Shown in pieces: positions 44,952-53,036 of a stretch of DNA of 64,000 nt (position 1 is the first letter of the stretch; every line of letters begins with the position of its first letter). Below the pieces are notes generated by a model, which did not search any database, was not told where the DNA came from, and was given only the letters and a program-made list of their open reading frames with translations. Source of the DNA: Paenibacillus nanensis (GTDB lineage: Bacteria > Bacillota > Bacilli > Paenibacillales > Paenibacillaceae); contig NZ_QXQA01000006.1 in assembly GCF_003583765.1 (NCBI RefSeq), positions 62,001 through 126,000 on the forward strand, in the 5' to 3' direction. A program made the position numbers and the translations under genes.

Positions 44952-45248
44952 AAAATAAAAAAAGGCCCTTCCTCCCCGAAGGGACGGAAGAACCGTGGTA
45001 CCACCCTAATTCGAACGGCATGCCGTCAAAAACCGGCTTGCTATTCCTTAAGTCCCGGTAACGGCGGGAACCGTGACCCCCTACTTGCGCCAAGCGCGAA
45101 GCTTGAACGGTTCAGAGGCATGCTCCGGAGCGAACTTCGGCAGCCTGATTACGCAGGAACGCTCTCAATCTGCGGCGTTCCTTCCCTGTGCGAAAGCACT
45201 GCTTACTTTTCTCCATCAAAGCATTTTGACTTTTGTCAAAAACATTAT
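44952..45248 (-). promoter_or_regulatory. T-box leader of pheST
   Basis: The minus strand carries the T-box sequence AGGGTGGTACCACGG (45007-44993), which pairs with the free CCA end of uncharged tRNA. It is followed by a terminator hairpin with arms CCCTTC and GAAGGG and seven Ts near 44952-44985. Upstream lie the long Stem I region and a candidate TTC (Phe) specifier at about 45134-45132. Uncharged tRNA-Phe should stabilise the antiterminator and switch on pheST. Confidence 0.92.
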
Positions 45249-45253
45249 TCCCT

Positions 45254-45282
45254 ATTATATGCAAAGTAAGACTCGGTTGCAA
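45254..45282 (-). promoter_or_regulatory. Sigma-A promoter of pheST
   Basis: TTGCAA (45282-45277) and TATAAT (45259-45254) are 17 bases apart on the minus strand, just before the T-box leader. Confidence 0.85.
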
Positions 45283-45306
45283 TAGATGGCAATTAGGGGT
45301 TCTTTT

Positions 45307-46527
45307 TTAATTCGAAAATACCGCCTCGCGCTCCAGCTTATTGCCGTCCGCTTCGGTCACGACGAGCATGGCCTTCCAGTTACCAGGACGCGGCAGCTTC
45401 ATGTCGTCCGCAGCGTAGTAATACCGCGTGAAGCCCGGGAATCCGAAGTCCTCCTCGTCGGACTCCGCTGGCATAAGCTCAATCTCAACGGGTTTCCTCC
45501 CAGGATTGTCAGCGGAAACGAACGACAGCTGCAGGTCTGACGGCTCGCCGCTGTCCTCCGGCAGCCATATCGTCAGCCCCACATCGTTAGGCCCCGGCGC
45601 GTTCGGCGAAATCGAAAGCGTATAATGAAAATCCTCGCCCATCTCATGGTGATGGAGCGGCTCGCTGTCCGGCGCAGGGCTAAGATAGGTGATGACGCCA
45701 GCCGCGGCGATAATACACGCCATAAGAATCCCGTCGAGCTTAAGCAGTGCTCCTCGCTGCAGCTCCCGCTTCTTCGCTCTGGCGCGCAGTATCGTGCCCA
45801 GCGCGATTACAAGCAGGACGATAATTGCCTTGGCAGCCAGCCAGTTGCCCCAATCGGTATACAGAAGATAGAGCCAAGAAGGGATAAGCAGCCATGTCAT
45901 CACAATCCCGCTAACGGTCAAGACCGCCATCGTGATCCAGGCAATGGCCGCAAACCGCTCGGCGAACCTTCCCGCTTCCTCCCTGTCCGCTTTCCAGAAC
46001 AACAGCAGGAGCAGAACGCCGCCTGCCCATACCGCCGCGCAGGCCAAATGAATAAAATCCGATACGATCGCGGCTGTCGCGTGCTCGGATGCGGCTGCGT
46101 GGCCTTCGAAGCTTTCAACCCCCAGCAGGAGCAATGCCCATATGATTTTGACGGTATCGTTCAGCCTGATCACCGCGAATCCGAGGAAGGATAACACGAT
46201 CAAACCGAGCCAAGCTTGTCCCGTGGATGTCTCCGTGAGCAGCTTAACCCATGCTTCCCCTCCCCCGCCCAGACTGGAAACCGTCCGGTTCGCATGGACA
46301 AACACAAAAAGAAGAACAGCCAGCAGCAGTCCTCTCATCCCAAAACCGCTCCACTGATGAAGCAGCTTCCGTTGACCTGCCCCGCTCTCCCCTGCAGGAA
46401 TCGCAAACGTAAGCAGCATGGCTCCGCCAGCCGTCATCAGCATGAAATAATATAAAATTCTTACCGCATAAAACAACACGTCCGGCGCCCCGTTCCATGT
46501 ACCCGCCAAATGAGGTATGATCGGCAT
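45307..46527 (-). CDS. CopD-family membrane protein with C-terminal extracytoplasmic domain
   Basis: The 406-residue protein has about eight membrane segments with the CopD pattern, including conserved His in VESFEGHAAASEHA and IHLACAAVWAGGVL. A C-terminal soluble domain of about 120 residues (from SPAPDSEPLHHHEMGED) resembles the FixH/YtkA-like beta fold. CopD proteins take part in copper handling, but no CopC gene adjoins. It ends 25 bases before the pheST promoter and may be a single gene. Confidence 0.83.
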   Translation of the reverse strand: MPIIPHLAGTWNGAPDVLFYAVRILYYFMLMTAGGAMLLTFAIPAGESGAGQRKLLHQWSGFGMRGLLLAVLLFVFVHANRTVSSLGGGGEAWVKLLTETSTGQAWLGLIVLSFLGFAVIRLNDTVKIIWALLLLGVESFEGHAAASEHATAAIVSDFIHLACAAVWAGGVLLLLLFWKADREEAGRFAERFAAIAWITMAVLTVSGIVMTWLLIPSWLYLLYTDWGNWLAAKAIIVLLVIALGTILRARAKKRELQRGALLKLDGILMACIIAAAGVITYLSPAPDSEPLHHHEMGEDFHYTLSISPNAPGPNDVGLTIWLPEDSGEPSDLQLSFVSADNPGRKPVEIELMPAESDEEDFGFPGFTRYYYAADDMKLPRPGNWKAMLVVTEADGNKLEREAVFSN

Positions 46528-46554
46528 TTCTTCACGTCCCTATATGTTGTAGTT

Positions 46555-46959
46555 CTACCTTCTGTTTTTGCGCGCCCAATAATCGGGCCAGTTGTCGTCC
46601 GGGATCGTCGGGAATCCCCGGCTGGATTCCCATACGTACACCCAGCCTTCCATAGCCGGGTTGGTTCGATCGCTTACCCAGACGCGGTCGTAATCGTTCA
46701 TCTCTTCTATGCCCGAGAATTCCTCCAGCGCATCCATTGCCGCGAGCCCCTCCCGGCCTATGATAATCCACCCGCCGCGTATCCTGCCCGCTCCAGTTCC
46801 GTTCCTTCCGCTGCGCACGGCAGCCGGATAGGGGCCGACATCGACCAGACAGCCCTCGATTTCCCCAGGCTCGAAAGCGGTAATATGCGATGCTATAACA
46901 TGATGATTGCTGTGCCCTGGAAGCAATGACCCATATATAAAAACAGAAATTTTGGCCAT
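46555..46959 (-). CDS. Gamma-glutamylcyclotransferase-like protein (GGCT/AIG2 family)
   Basis: The 134-residue protein starts MAKISVFIYGSLLPG, the substrate loop of the family (YGSL), and has the acidic residue expected in catalysis in ALEEFSGIEE. Family members cyclise gamma-glutamyl amines to 5-oxoproline, but many bacterial copies have unknown substrates. ATG 46959 has GGGGGAG six bases upstream, so an ATG at 46977 was rejected. It lies 27 bases before copD-like gene and may be cotranscribed with it. Confidence 0.85.
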   Translation of the reverse strand: MAKISVFIYGSLLPGHSNHHVIASHITAFEPGEIEGCLVDVGPYPAAVRSGRNGTGAGRIRGGWIIIGREGLAAMDALEEFSGIEEMNDYDRVWVSDRTNPAMEGWVYVWESSRGFPTIPDDNWPDYWARKNRR

Positions 46960-47083
46960 GATTTCTCCCCCGCGCAAAAAAAATCGGATTATGAAACATT
47001 ATGGCTTATTTCGAAGGCAGTGGCAATCTATGGTACAATGGATAGAGCTCGATTTTGTATAACCAACAAGGAGGTTTTCCTTT

Positions 47084-48463
47084 ATGGCTAGTCAAACCGG
47101 CGCTATTGTTCAACAATCATTAACCGCAATGATGGAGGACACTTCATTCCTCCCGCAAGTGCAAGGAGAGCGGCGCAAGCAGGTGTTCCAATCGCTGGCC
47201 GCCATTCTGTCCACGCCGAACAAAGTACATAAAGCGTTTTTACGCATCGTGCTTGAGAACGGGAATGTCGTGCGGATCCCCGCTTACCGGATCCAGCACA
47301 ATGACACGCTCGGGCCTTACAAAGGCGGCATCCGGTTCCATGAAAGCGTCAACGAAGACGAGGTCACGAACTTGGCCGCCCTTATGACGCTGAAGAACGC
47401 GCTGCATGAAGTTCCCTTCGGCGGCGGCAAGGGCGGCGTGGTCATCAATCCCCGCCAATATTCCGAGAAAGAGCTTTATCACATTTGCAAAAAATACGTC
47501 CAATACTTCGCCGACATCCTTGGCCCTGACAAAGATATTCCGGCGCCGGACATGGGCACCGGCGAGCGGGAAATGGACTGGATGATGGCGGAATACAAAA
47601 GCATCCATCCCGGTTCGCCTTACTTGGGATCCTTTACGGGCAAAAGCATCGTGAACGGCGGCTCCTTAGGCCGCAAGGAAGCGACCGGCAAAGGCGTTTA
47701 TTTTTCATTCCGTTATTTGATGCATGATTTTCTTCGCGACAATAAGGACTGGCTATCCGGCAGCTCCAATATATTCGCCGCTACCGCTATGGCTCATGTA
47801 GACAAGCCGCTCACCATTGCCGTCCAAGGCTTTGGCAACGTCGGCTCCGTAACGGCGATGGAAGCCTACAAATGCACGGCAATCCGCGGCAAGGTCGTAG
47901 CCGTCAGCGACCGCAACGTTACGCTGTATAACGAGGAAGGCCTCGATATTCCGGCTCTGACTGCGTACGCGAGCGTCAATAGCGGCGACCTTCCTTCATC
48001 GGATGACGCGCTGAGGGAATGCGGCGCCAAAGCGCAAATACTGGATCGGGAAGCTGTGCTATATCTGAACGTCAACGTGCTGTTTCTAGCGGCGCTGGAG
48101 GAACAAATTCACGCCGGCAACGTGGGAGACGTGAAAGCGCGCATAATCGTTGAAGGCGCGAACGCGCCGATAACGGGGGAAGCCGACGAAGCGCTCGCAT
48201 CGAAGGGTACGATCATCATCCCCGACATTTTGGCGAATGCCGGCGGCGTAATCGTTTCTTATTTCGAGTGGCTGCAAGGCAGAGAGACGCAATTTTATTC
48301 CGAGGAAGAAATCTACAGGCAGCTGTACGCCAAAATGCAGAAGACGATGAACAGCATTTTGCCCGCCTATTTCGGAGATCCCCTTCCTCTTCGGCAAAAT
48401 TGCTTTGTCCATGCGGTGACGAAGCTTTCCACCGTCCTGTATCGGCAAGGAAAGCTGTATTAA
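47084..48463 (+). CDS. Glutamate dehydrogenase (Glu/Leu/Phe/Val dehydrogenase family)
   Basis: The 459-residue protein has the substrate motif GPYKGGIRFHESV, the catalytic-lysine loop PFGGGKGGV, the Asp in APDMGTGEREM, and the Rossmann motif GFGNVGS. It interconverts glutamate and 2-oxoglutarate with NAD(P). It has a 20-residue N-terminal extension and an insertion near SSNIFAATAMAHVD compared with RocG/GudB, closer to the longer bacterial forms. AAGGAGG precedes the ATG at eight bases. The 105-residue gene downstream is in the same direction. Confidence 0.92.
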   Translation: MASQTGAIVQQSLTAMMEDTSFLPQVQGERRKQVFQSLAAILSTPNKVHKAFLRIVLENGNVVRIPAYRIQHNDTLGPYKGGIRFHESVNEDEVTNLAALMTLKNALHEVPFGGGKGGVVINPRQYSEKELYHICKKYVQYFADILGPDKDIPAPDMGTGEREMDWMMAEYKSIHPGSPYLGSFTGKSIVNGGSLGRKEATGKGVYFSFRYLMHDFLRDNKDWLSGSSNIFAATAMAHVDKPLTIAVQGFGNVGSVTAMEAYKCTAIRGKVVAVSDRNVTLYNEEGLDIPALTAYASVNSGDLPSSDDALRECGAKAQILDREAVLYLNVNVLFLAALEEQIHAGNVGDVKARIIVEGANAPITGEADEALASKGTIIIPDILANAGGVIVSYFEWLQGRETQFYSEEEIYRQLYAKMQKTMNSILPAYFGDPLPLRQNCFVHAVTKLSTVLYRQGKLY

Positions 48464-48499
48464 GAGAAGTTGCAAGCCAGAACGGAGAGTGGAGTAACG

Positions 48500-48817
48500 A
48501 TGGAGATGGAAACGACCCCGCTAAGCGCGATCACTATCAGCTACGAAGAGGAGAGCTTTCGAGCGCTTAGCTTCCGCAAAGCGGAGCTGGTCGTCGTGAC
48601 GCAATACGGCGATAAGCTTTGGTATATCGATGCGGAAGGCATCGACGACGCGGGGCTGCTGGCCTGGTTCGGCAGCTCGGAGAACATTCGCGTCGAGCTG
48701 GTCGCAACGGCGGAAGACGGAGGGCAGTGGCAAGGTACCGGTTACCTGCATCCTAATGAGCATAACCGTGCGGCTGCGATCCGCGGGGACGGCGAGCTGA
48801 CTTACCTGCAGAATTGA
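48500..48817 (+). CDS. 105-residue protein of unknown function after glutamate dehydrogenase
   Basis: The protein is soluble, acidic and without clear motifs; it reads as alternating strands with RKAELVVVTQYGDKLWYI in the middle. The start at 48500 follows GGAG at six bases. It lies 36 bases after the dehydrogenase stop and before the bidirectional terminator, so the two are probably one transcript. I do not recognise the family. Confidence 0.65.
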   Translation: MEMETTPLSAITISYEEESFRALSFRKAELVVVTQYGDKLWYIDAEGIDDAGLLAWFGSSENIRVELVATAEDGGQWQGTGYLHPNEHNRAAAIRGDGELTYLQN

Positions 48818-48844
48818 TAATTTATAGAGTCCCGTATTGAATAA

Positions 48845-48892
48845 AAGGCGCTTGCCGCGCGCGGATATACCGCACGCTGGGCAAGCGCCTTT
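48845..48892. terminator. Bidirectional terminator between convergent genes
   Basis: Arms AAGGCGCTTGCC and GGCAAGCGCCTT (48845-48892) are flanked by As and Ts, ending both the plus-strand 48500 gene and the minus-strand aldolase. Confidence 0.88.
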
Positions 48893-48908
48893 TTGGTCGT
48901 TGTCGGTG

Positions 48909-49865
48909 TTACTTTGAAATTTCGGGAGTCGTCAAACGGTCGTAGAAGTCTACGACTTTGTCCTTGTCGGCCGAAGCGCGAAGCGCCATTGCGGAACGAG
49001 GATGCTCGTCGAGAATACCCGTAATCATATAAGGCATAATATAGCCCCACTCTTCCTTCTCGCGGAGCGGAATCATATATTTCTCGATCATATCGAGCAC
49101 CGGACGCACGTTGTATTTCGGATTTTTCAATTCGGATACAAGAAGCTCGGTGTTGCAGTTGCCTGCCGCGCGGCCCATGCCGTATACGGACGCGTCCAGC
49201 AGCTCAACGCCTTTGTTCGCGGCGAGAAGCGTGTTGGCGAACGCAAGCTGCAGATTGTTGTGCGCGTGAATGCCGAGACGTTTGTTAGGCAGGTGATGCT
49301 GGAACTTATCGATCAAATAATTGTAGTCATCCGGCTTTAGGCTGCCGTACGAATCGACGACATACACCACGTCCACGACGGATTCCTTAATGAGCTCAAA
49401 CGCTTCGATTAATTGATTCTCCATAACGTTGGACAGCGCCATGATGTTAAGGGTAGTCTCGTAGCCGCGGTCGTGGAACACTTGCACCAGCTCAAGCGCC
49501 TTGTCCACGTCCTGAATGTAGCAGGCGACGCGGATAAGATCGAGAAGGCTTTCCGAGCGCGGGAGAATATCGTTCTCGTCGACGCGGCCGATGTCAACCA
49601 GCGCGGACAGCTTCGTGTTGCCTTTGTTCGGAATCACCTTGCGCAGGAAATCATCGTTCAGAAAGCGCCATGGACCCGCGCTGTCTGCGCCCTTCAAAAG
49701 TTTAGGGGAATTTTTGTACCCAATTTCCATATAGTCGACGCCAGCTTCATTCAAGCTATTATAAAGGTGCTGAACAAACTCGACGCTGAAATCCCAGTTA
49801 TTGACGAGTCCGCCGTCACGTATTGTACAATCGACAATTTTGCAATGACTAGTTTTCGAATGCAT
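48909..49865 (-). CDS. DRE-TIM metallolyase-like aldolase domain protein
   Basis: The 318-residue protein starts with KIVDCTIRDGGLVNNWDF, the metal-binding DRE-like motif of the HMG-CoA lyase/homocitrate synthase/4-hydroxy-2-oxovalerate aldolase superfamily, and has the metal His pair in GIHAHNNLQLAF. A catalytic Asn/Gly-rich end loop (GMGRAAGNCNTELL) is present. Substrate unknown; annotations for similar stand-alone copies are generic. Neighbours are convergent or divergent, so it is a single gene. Confidence 0.85.
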   Translation of the reverse strand: MHSKTSHCKIVDCTIRDGGLVNNWDFSVEFVQHLYNSLNEAGVDYMEIGYKNSPKLLKGADSAGPWRFLNDDFLRKVIPNKGNTKLSALVDIGRVDENDILPRSESLLDLIRVACYIQDVDKALELVQVFHDRGYETTLNIMALSNVMENQLIEAFELIKESVVDVVYVVDSYGSLKPDDYNYLIDKFQHHLPNKRLGIHAHNNLQLAFANTLLAANKGVELLDASVYGMGRAAGNCNTELLVSELKNPKYNVRPVLDMIEKYMIPLREKEEWGYIMPYMITGILDEHPRSAMALRASADKDKVVDFYDRLTTPEISK

Positions 49866-49996
49866 GCTTGTTGCTCCTTTAATCTGAACATGAGTTCACT
49901 TTTTTTTACCATCATACTTGAAAAGCAACGGGAACGCAAAGTAAAAATGTCGGGATCTGGATAATTGGACGCGAACTTGTACGCCCTAATCCGCCA

Positions 49997-50025
49997 TTTA
50001 CAAACCGATCCTTTAGAGCTAAAAT
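49997..50025 (+). promoter_or_regulatory. Sigma-A promoter of the riboswitch transcript
   Basis: TTTACA (49997-50002) and TAAAAT (50020-50025) are 17 bases apart; transcription would start near 50032, just before the aptamer. Confidence 0.75.
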
Positions 50026-50039
50026 ATTATGTAAACAAC

Positions 50040-50184
50040 ATCGCTTAGTTTTTCCTTTTGGAAAAAGCGGGGGAACCAACAAGCAGGCCGGCAGCCGCCG
50101 TGTTTGCTGGGGTGAATCCGGGGATTTGTGCCCCCGGTAGGGTCTACTCTCTAGCCCGAATCCGACAGCTAACCTCGTATGCGA
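50040..50184 (+). promoter_or_regulatory. ydaO/yuaA-type c-di-AMP riboswitch
   Basis: The region shows the conserved ydaO blocks in order: GCGGGGGAACCAA (50067-50079), GGGGTGAATCC (50109-50119), and CCCGAATCCGACAGCTAACC (50155-50174) followed by TCG. These are the pseudo-symmetric binding pockets for two c-di-AMP molecules. No terminator hairpin lies between it and the gene; AAAGGAG (50187-50193) begins only a few bases after the aptamer. Confidence 0.92.
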
Positions 50185-50202
50185 ACAAAGGAGAGATGTC
50201 TT

Positions 50203-50649
50203 ATGCTATCTGTTTCTATTCAAGATTCCTCGTTTCCTCCAGAACAACCCCGGTATGTGAGCGTTTCCCGCATCGAAGTGTTTGTGATTCCTGCCCTGGC
50301 CGTTGACTCTGCCGGCTACCGCGTATGCCTGCGCATCAGCAGCGATCTTGGCTATGGATGGGGCGAACAATTCGTCAGCGATAGCGAGCCAAGTCTTCAG
50401 CTCGACCGCTGGAGCCCGCTCTTGCGTACCTTTATCGGTCGGTTCCCGTTAACTTCTTTGGCCGAAAGGCTTACCGAACGAATCGCCGAGTCCATTAATC
50501 CAGACAATCGCGCTTATCGGCTTTTTGCGGCTGCTGTGCAGCAATTTCTGCATGCAGATGCGCAGCGTTCTCCATTGTCAGCCGATTCAGCGTTTTCAGA
50601 GGAATCCGTTCTGCAGCGGCGCGCCGTCGCTTACTTGTCGGTCGACTAA
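50203..50649 (+). CDS. 148-residue protein of unknown function under a c-di-AMP riboswitch
   Basis: The ATG at 50203 has AAAGGAG nine bases before it. The N-terminal half has a pattern (VSRIEVFVIPALAV, YRVCLRISSDLGYGWGEQF) reminiscent of the N-terminal capping domain of enolase-superfamily enzymes (a VRI-TD-G-GWGE string). The catalytic barrel is absent, so it may be a captured capping domain or a chance likeness. No membrane segment or signal peptide is visible. Known ydaO targets are potassium transporters and cell wall hydrolases; this is neither. A terminator follows at 50687, so it is the only gene of the unit. Confidence 0.75.
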   Translation: MLSVSIQDSSFPPEQPRYVSVSRIEVFVIPALAVDSAGYRVCLRISSDLGYGWGEQFVSDSEPSLQLDRWSPLLRTFIGRFPLTSLAERLTERIAESINPDNRAYRLFAAAVQQFLHADAQRSPLSADSAFSEESVLQRRAVAYLSVD

Positions 50650-50686
50650 AGCGTCTCCATCAGATAGACAAAAGCATCGTCTAATT

Positions 50687-50727
50687 AGGCCTTTCGCTTC
50701 CGGCAGGAAGCAAAGGCCTTTTCTTTT
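50687..50727 (+). terminator. Rho-independent terminator after the riboswitch-controlled gene
   Basis: AGGCCTTTCGCTTCC pairs with GGAAGCAAAGGCCT (50687-50719) with one bulge, then TTTCTTTTTG. Confidence 0.88.
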
Positions 50728-50749
50728 TGTAGCTTGTCCTGGAGGGGCA

Positions 50750-51111
50750 GCCTAATTCGCTGCGCACAGGGGGCGTTGGCCTACCGCTGCCCGCTTAAAG
50801 CGTCTGCCTTTTTCGCCTGCTGCCCGGGGGAGCGTCCTGTCTGCTTCTCGCATGGGGAGCGGTACGGCCGCTCCTTGCTTGGAGGATGCTGGCGGTGCCT
50901 CCCCCCAGCCTGAGAGCGGCACACTATTCTTTCGATCCGAGCAGCTGCCTTGTTCACTTCTTGTCTGAAGAGCGGCACTGTCCGCTGCTTGTCCGGAGAT
51001 GCCAGGCACTGTTTTCCTCCAGCCCGAGGAGCGGCACCCCCTGCCCCAGGGCTGAGGGTCGCCCTTTCAGTGGGAGTCTTGCCTTCCCCTAATATGCCTC
51101 CCCGGAAAAGT
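50750..51111. other. Gene-free stretch with a degenerate repeat of about 28 bp
   Basis: No supported gene. The word GAGCGGCAC recurs at 50914, 50970 and 51029. Between them lie weaker copies (CCGAGCAGCTGCC near 50937, CCGGAGATGCCAGGCAC near 50993), giving a worn period of about 28-30 bases. The stretch is GC-rich and may be decayed repeat or former coding DNA. Confidence 0.5.
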
Positions 51112-51299
51112 GAATAGCGCCATAAGTACACCTATTTTCCGGGAGAATCGCGATATCTGACGAAATAGGGACAAAAGTGCACCTACTCCATCACGATTCA
51201 GCCGAAACAAGCAAACCGGAATTAAATAGGTGTATTTTTGTCCCTATTGTGCACACGACGCAGTCACGAAGGACAATAAGTGCACTTTTGGCGCTATTC
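51112..51299. repeat. Nested inverted repeat (a-b-b'-a'), 188 bp
   Basis: Outer arms a (51112-51136, GAATAGCGCCATAAGTACAC onward) and a' (51275-51299) match as inverted repeats at 22 of 25 positions. Inner arms b (51164-51187, AATAGGGACAAAAGTGCACC onward) and b' (51225-51248) match at 21 of 24. All four arms share a TGCAC/ATAGG-like word family, so a and b may derive from one ancestor. The element sits 46 bases past the nuclease-like gene's stop and could fold into a long two-storey hairpin. Confidence 0.9.
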
Positions 51300-51344
51300 C
51301 CAAAATCTCACGACGAGCATGCCCACCCCGGCGGTACAGCCCTT

Positions 51345-52013
51345 TTACAAAAGTTTAAAAGCCTGCGGATGCAGCACATACCGAACCTTGCGTTGGTTAG
51401 AGACACCTGTTTCGGCGGTGAGCCACCCTTTTGAGCATAACGATTGCAGCTTGCGTACGGCGGTACGGCGGTTAATTTGCAAATGCTGTTCGAGATCGAT
51501 TGGACGTAGGGGGCGCGCGAGCAGGCAGGCCAGCCGAATGATTTCGCGCTCCGCTGCGTTTTGGATGGTTGCTGCGGACTCCTCTGCCTGAAATCTGCTC
51601 AGCACCATGCGAAGAAGAGTGATGCAAAGATCTGGATTATGAGCAACATCGTCATAAGAGAACGCAATAACCTGATAACCCATTGCGGTTAAAAAGGTTT
51701 CTCGATTAAGCTCTCTGCAATACTTTTGCCTATCCATATCGCGTACATGCGGACCGAAGCCTTTAATTTCGATAAGGAGCCTTACGGCGCGCGCGATCCA
51801 TACAAAATCGCAAAAGTAGGACTGTCCTCGCCAGTCGAGCACCTCGTACTCCGGATGCAATCCGTCAAAGTTACCTCGGAGCACCCACCATACATTCCGG
51901 CAAAACAATATTTCCGCTTCCCGATGGCCTCTCTCCAGCCGTCCTCTTCGCTCCCCTGTTCTTCGCTGCAAATGATGCTGGATAAACTCGGCATGCGCTT
52001 TTTCAAAACTCAT
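51345..52013 (-). CDS. Putative PD-(D/E)XK nuclease-like protein with C-terminal winged helix
   Basis: The 222-residue protein has a core of EVLDWRGQSYFCDFVW-IARAVRLLIEIKGFG: Asp69 and Glu82-x-Lys84 fit the D...ExK metal site of restriction-endonuclease-like folds (DUF559/Vsr-like). MGYQVIAFSYDDV fits the following strand. Residues about 150-222 form a winged helix-turn-helix (PIDLEQHLQINRRTAVRKLQ). ATG 52013 has GGAGG eight bases upstream, so the longer frame to 52094 was rejected. Combining DNA binding with a nuclease-like domain suggests DNA processing; target unknown. Confidence 0.7.
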   Translation of the reverse strand: MSFEKAHAEFIQHHLQRRTGERRGRLERGHREAEILFCRNVWWVLRGNFDGLHPEYEVLDWRGQSYFCDFVWIARAVRLLIEIKGFGPHVRDMDRQKYCRELNRETFLTAMGYQVIAFSYDDVAHNPDLCITLLRMVLSRFQAEESAATIQNAAEREIIRLACLLARPLRPIDLEQHLQINRRTAVRKLQSLCSKGWLTAETGVSNQRKVRYVLHPQAFKLL

Positions 52014-52125
52014 ACATTTCTCCTCCCTAAGCAGAAACGCCTGCCGGCGCCCTGTCTTGACTAAACAGTTCGCGAAGATGTCTAAGACCTTCACAAGCGC
52101 GAGCTCGTCATTCTTACCTTTTAAA

Positions 52126-52166
52126 AAGAAAACGTCCCGCTCTCATCGGAATGAAAGCGGGACGTT
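52126..52166 (-). terminator. Terminator of the ABC-2 export operon
   Basis: AACGTCCCGCT and AGCGGGACGTT (52131-52166) form a stem followed on the minus strand by TTTTCTTTTT. Confidence 0.88.
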
Positions 52167-52248
52167 CTTCGTCTCGTTACCGTTATTATAGTGCAACGGT
52201 GAACAGTTGGCTAGTGCAGAGTGCAGTCGAGTCGAGTTCAACGAATAG

Positions 52249-53031
52249 CTACGACCCAGTCGAACGGTAATGCTTAACCCCGATCCGCCATATTAGCAAA
52301 CATGGGATCAGAAACAAAGCGCCGCCGAAAGGCATGAGCAAAGGCAGCAGCATATCCCCTTCTCGTTTATCCAGAATGTACATCAGAGGCAAATAGCTGA
52401 CGCAGCCGAACGGAATAATGAATGTGAAAAACCGGGTCACCCCTTTCTCATAAATATTGAGCGGGTACTGCGCCATCTCTCTTCCGCCGTCCGTGAACAC
52501 GTTCGCCACCTCGAGCGCCTGAATCGTCCAAAAGCAGAAGGTTGCGGCCAGAATGAAGATGCCGGTAAAGATCAATAACCCGTTAAAGACCATAAAGAGC
52601 AGAGCCAGCAGCTTTGGAAATGTCCACAGGCCAGGCAGATTCGATACCGACCAAATGAACACGATACCGCTCTGGAGCAGCCTGCCGATTCGCGTAAACT
52701 CGAACTTCGAGCCGAGCACCTGCAGCGCGGCGCTTCTCGGCCTTACCAGCAGCCGGTCAAAGTCGCCTTTTCCGACAAGCGACGAGAACGCGTCAAAGCC
52801 GCGCGCGAAGCATTCGCTCAAGGAGAAGGACAGATGAATGACGGAGAAGCAAAGCGCCACCTCAAAGAAGCTCCAGCCCTTAAGCTGCCCGAAGCGCTCG
52901 AACATGAGATACAAGCCGCCGAACACCATAAAGGGAATAAAAAACTGTCCGAAGCTCATCAGAAAAAACGAGGTGCGGTACTGCATCTGAGATTTCAAGT
53001 GAATACTCATATATTTAAAATAGAGCCGCAT
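52249..53031 (-). CDS. ABC-2 type membrane subunit (DUF990-like), second copy
   Basis: The 260-residue protein has six hydrophobic segments and a pattern (ECFARGFDAFSSLVGKGDFDRLLVRPRS) seen in the ABC-2 family transporter group formerly DUF990. AAGGAGG lies nine bases before its ATG and overlaps the stop codon of the previous gene. With the next two genes it forms an ATPase-permease-permease exporter; substrate unknown. Confidence 0.88.
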   Translation of the reverse strand: MRLYFKYMSIHLKSQMQYRTSFFLMSFGQFFIPFMVFGGLYLMFERFGQLKGWSFFEVALCFSVIHLSFSLSECFARGFDAFSSLVGKGDFDRLLVRPRSAALQVLGSKFEFTRIGRLLQSGIVFIWSVSNLPGLWTFPKLLALLFMVFNGLLIFTGIFILAATFCFWTIQALEVANVFTDGGREMAQYPLNIYEKGVTRFFTFIIPFGCVSYLPLMYILDKREGDMLLPLLMPFGGALFLIPCLLIWRIGVKHYRSTGS

Positions 53032-53036
53032 GTCGG

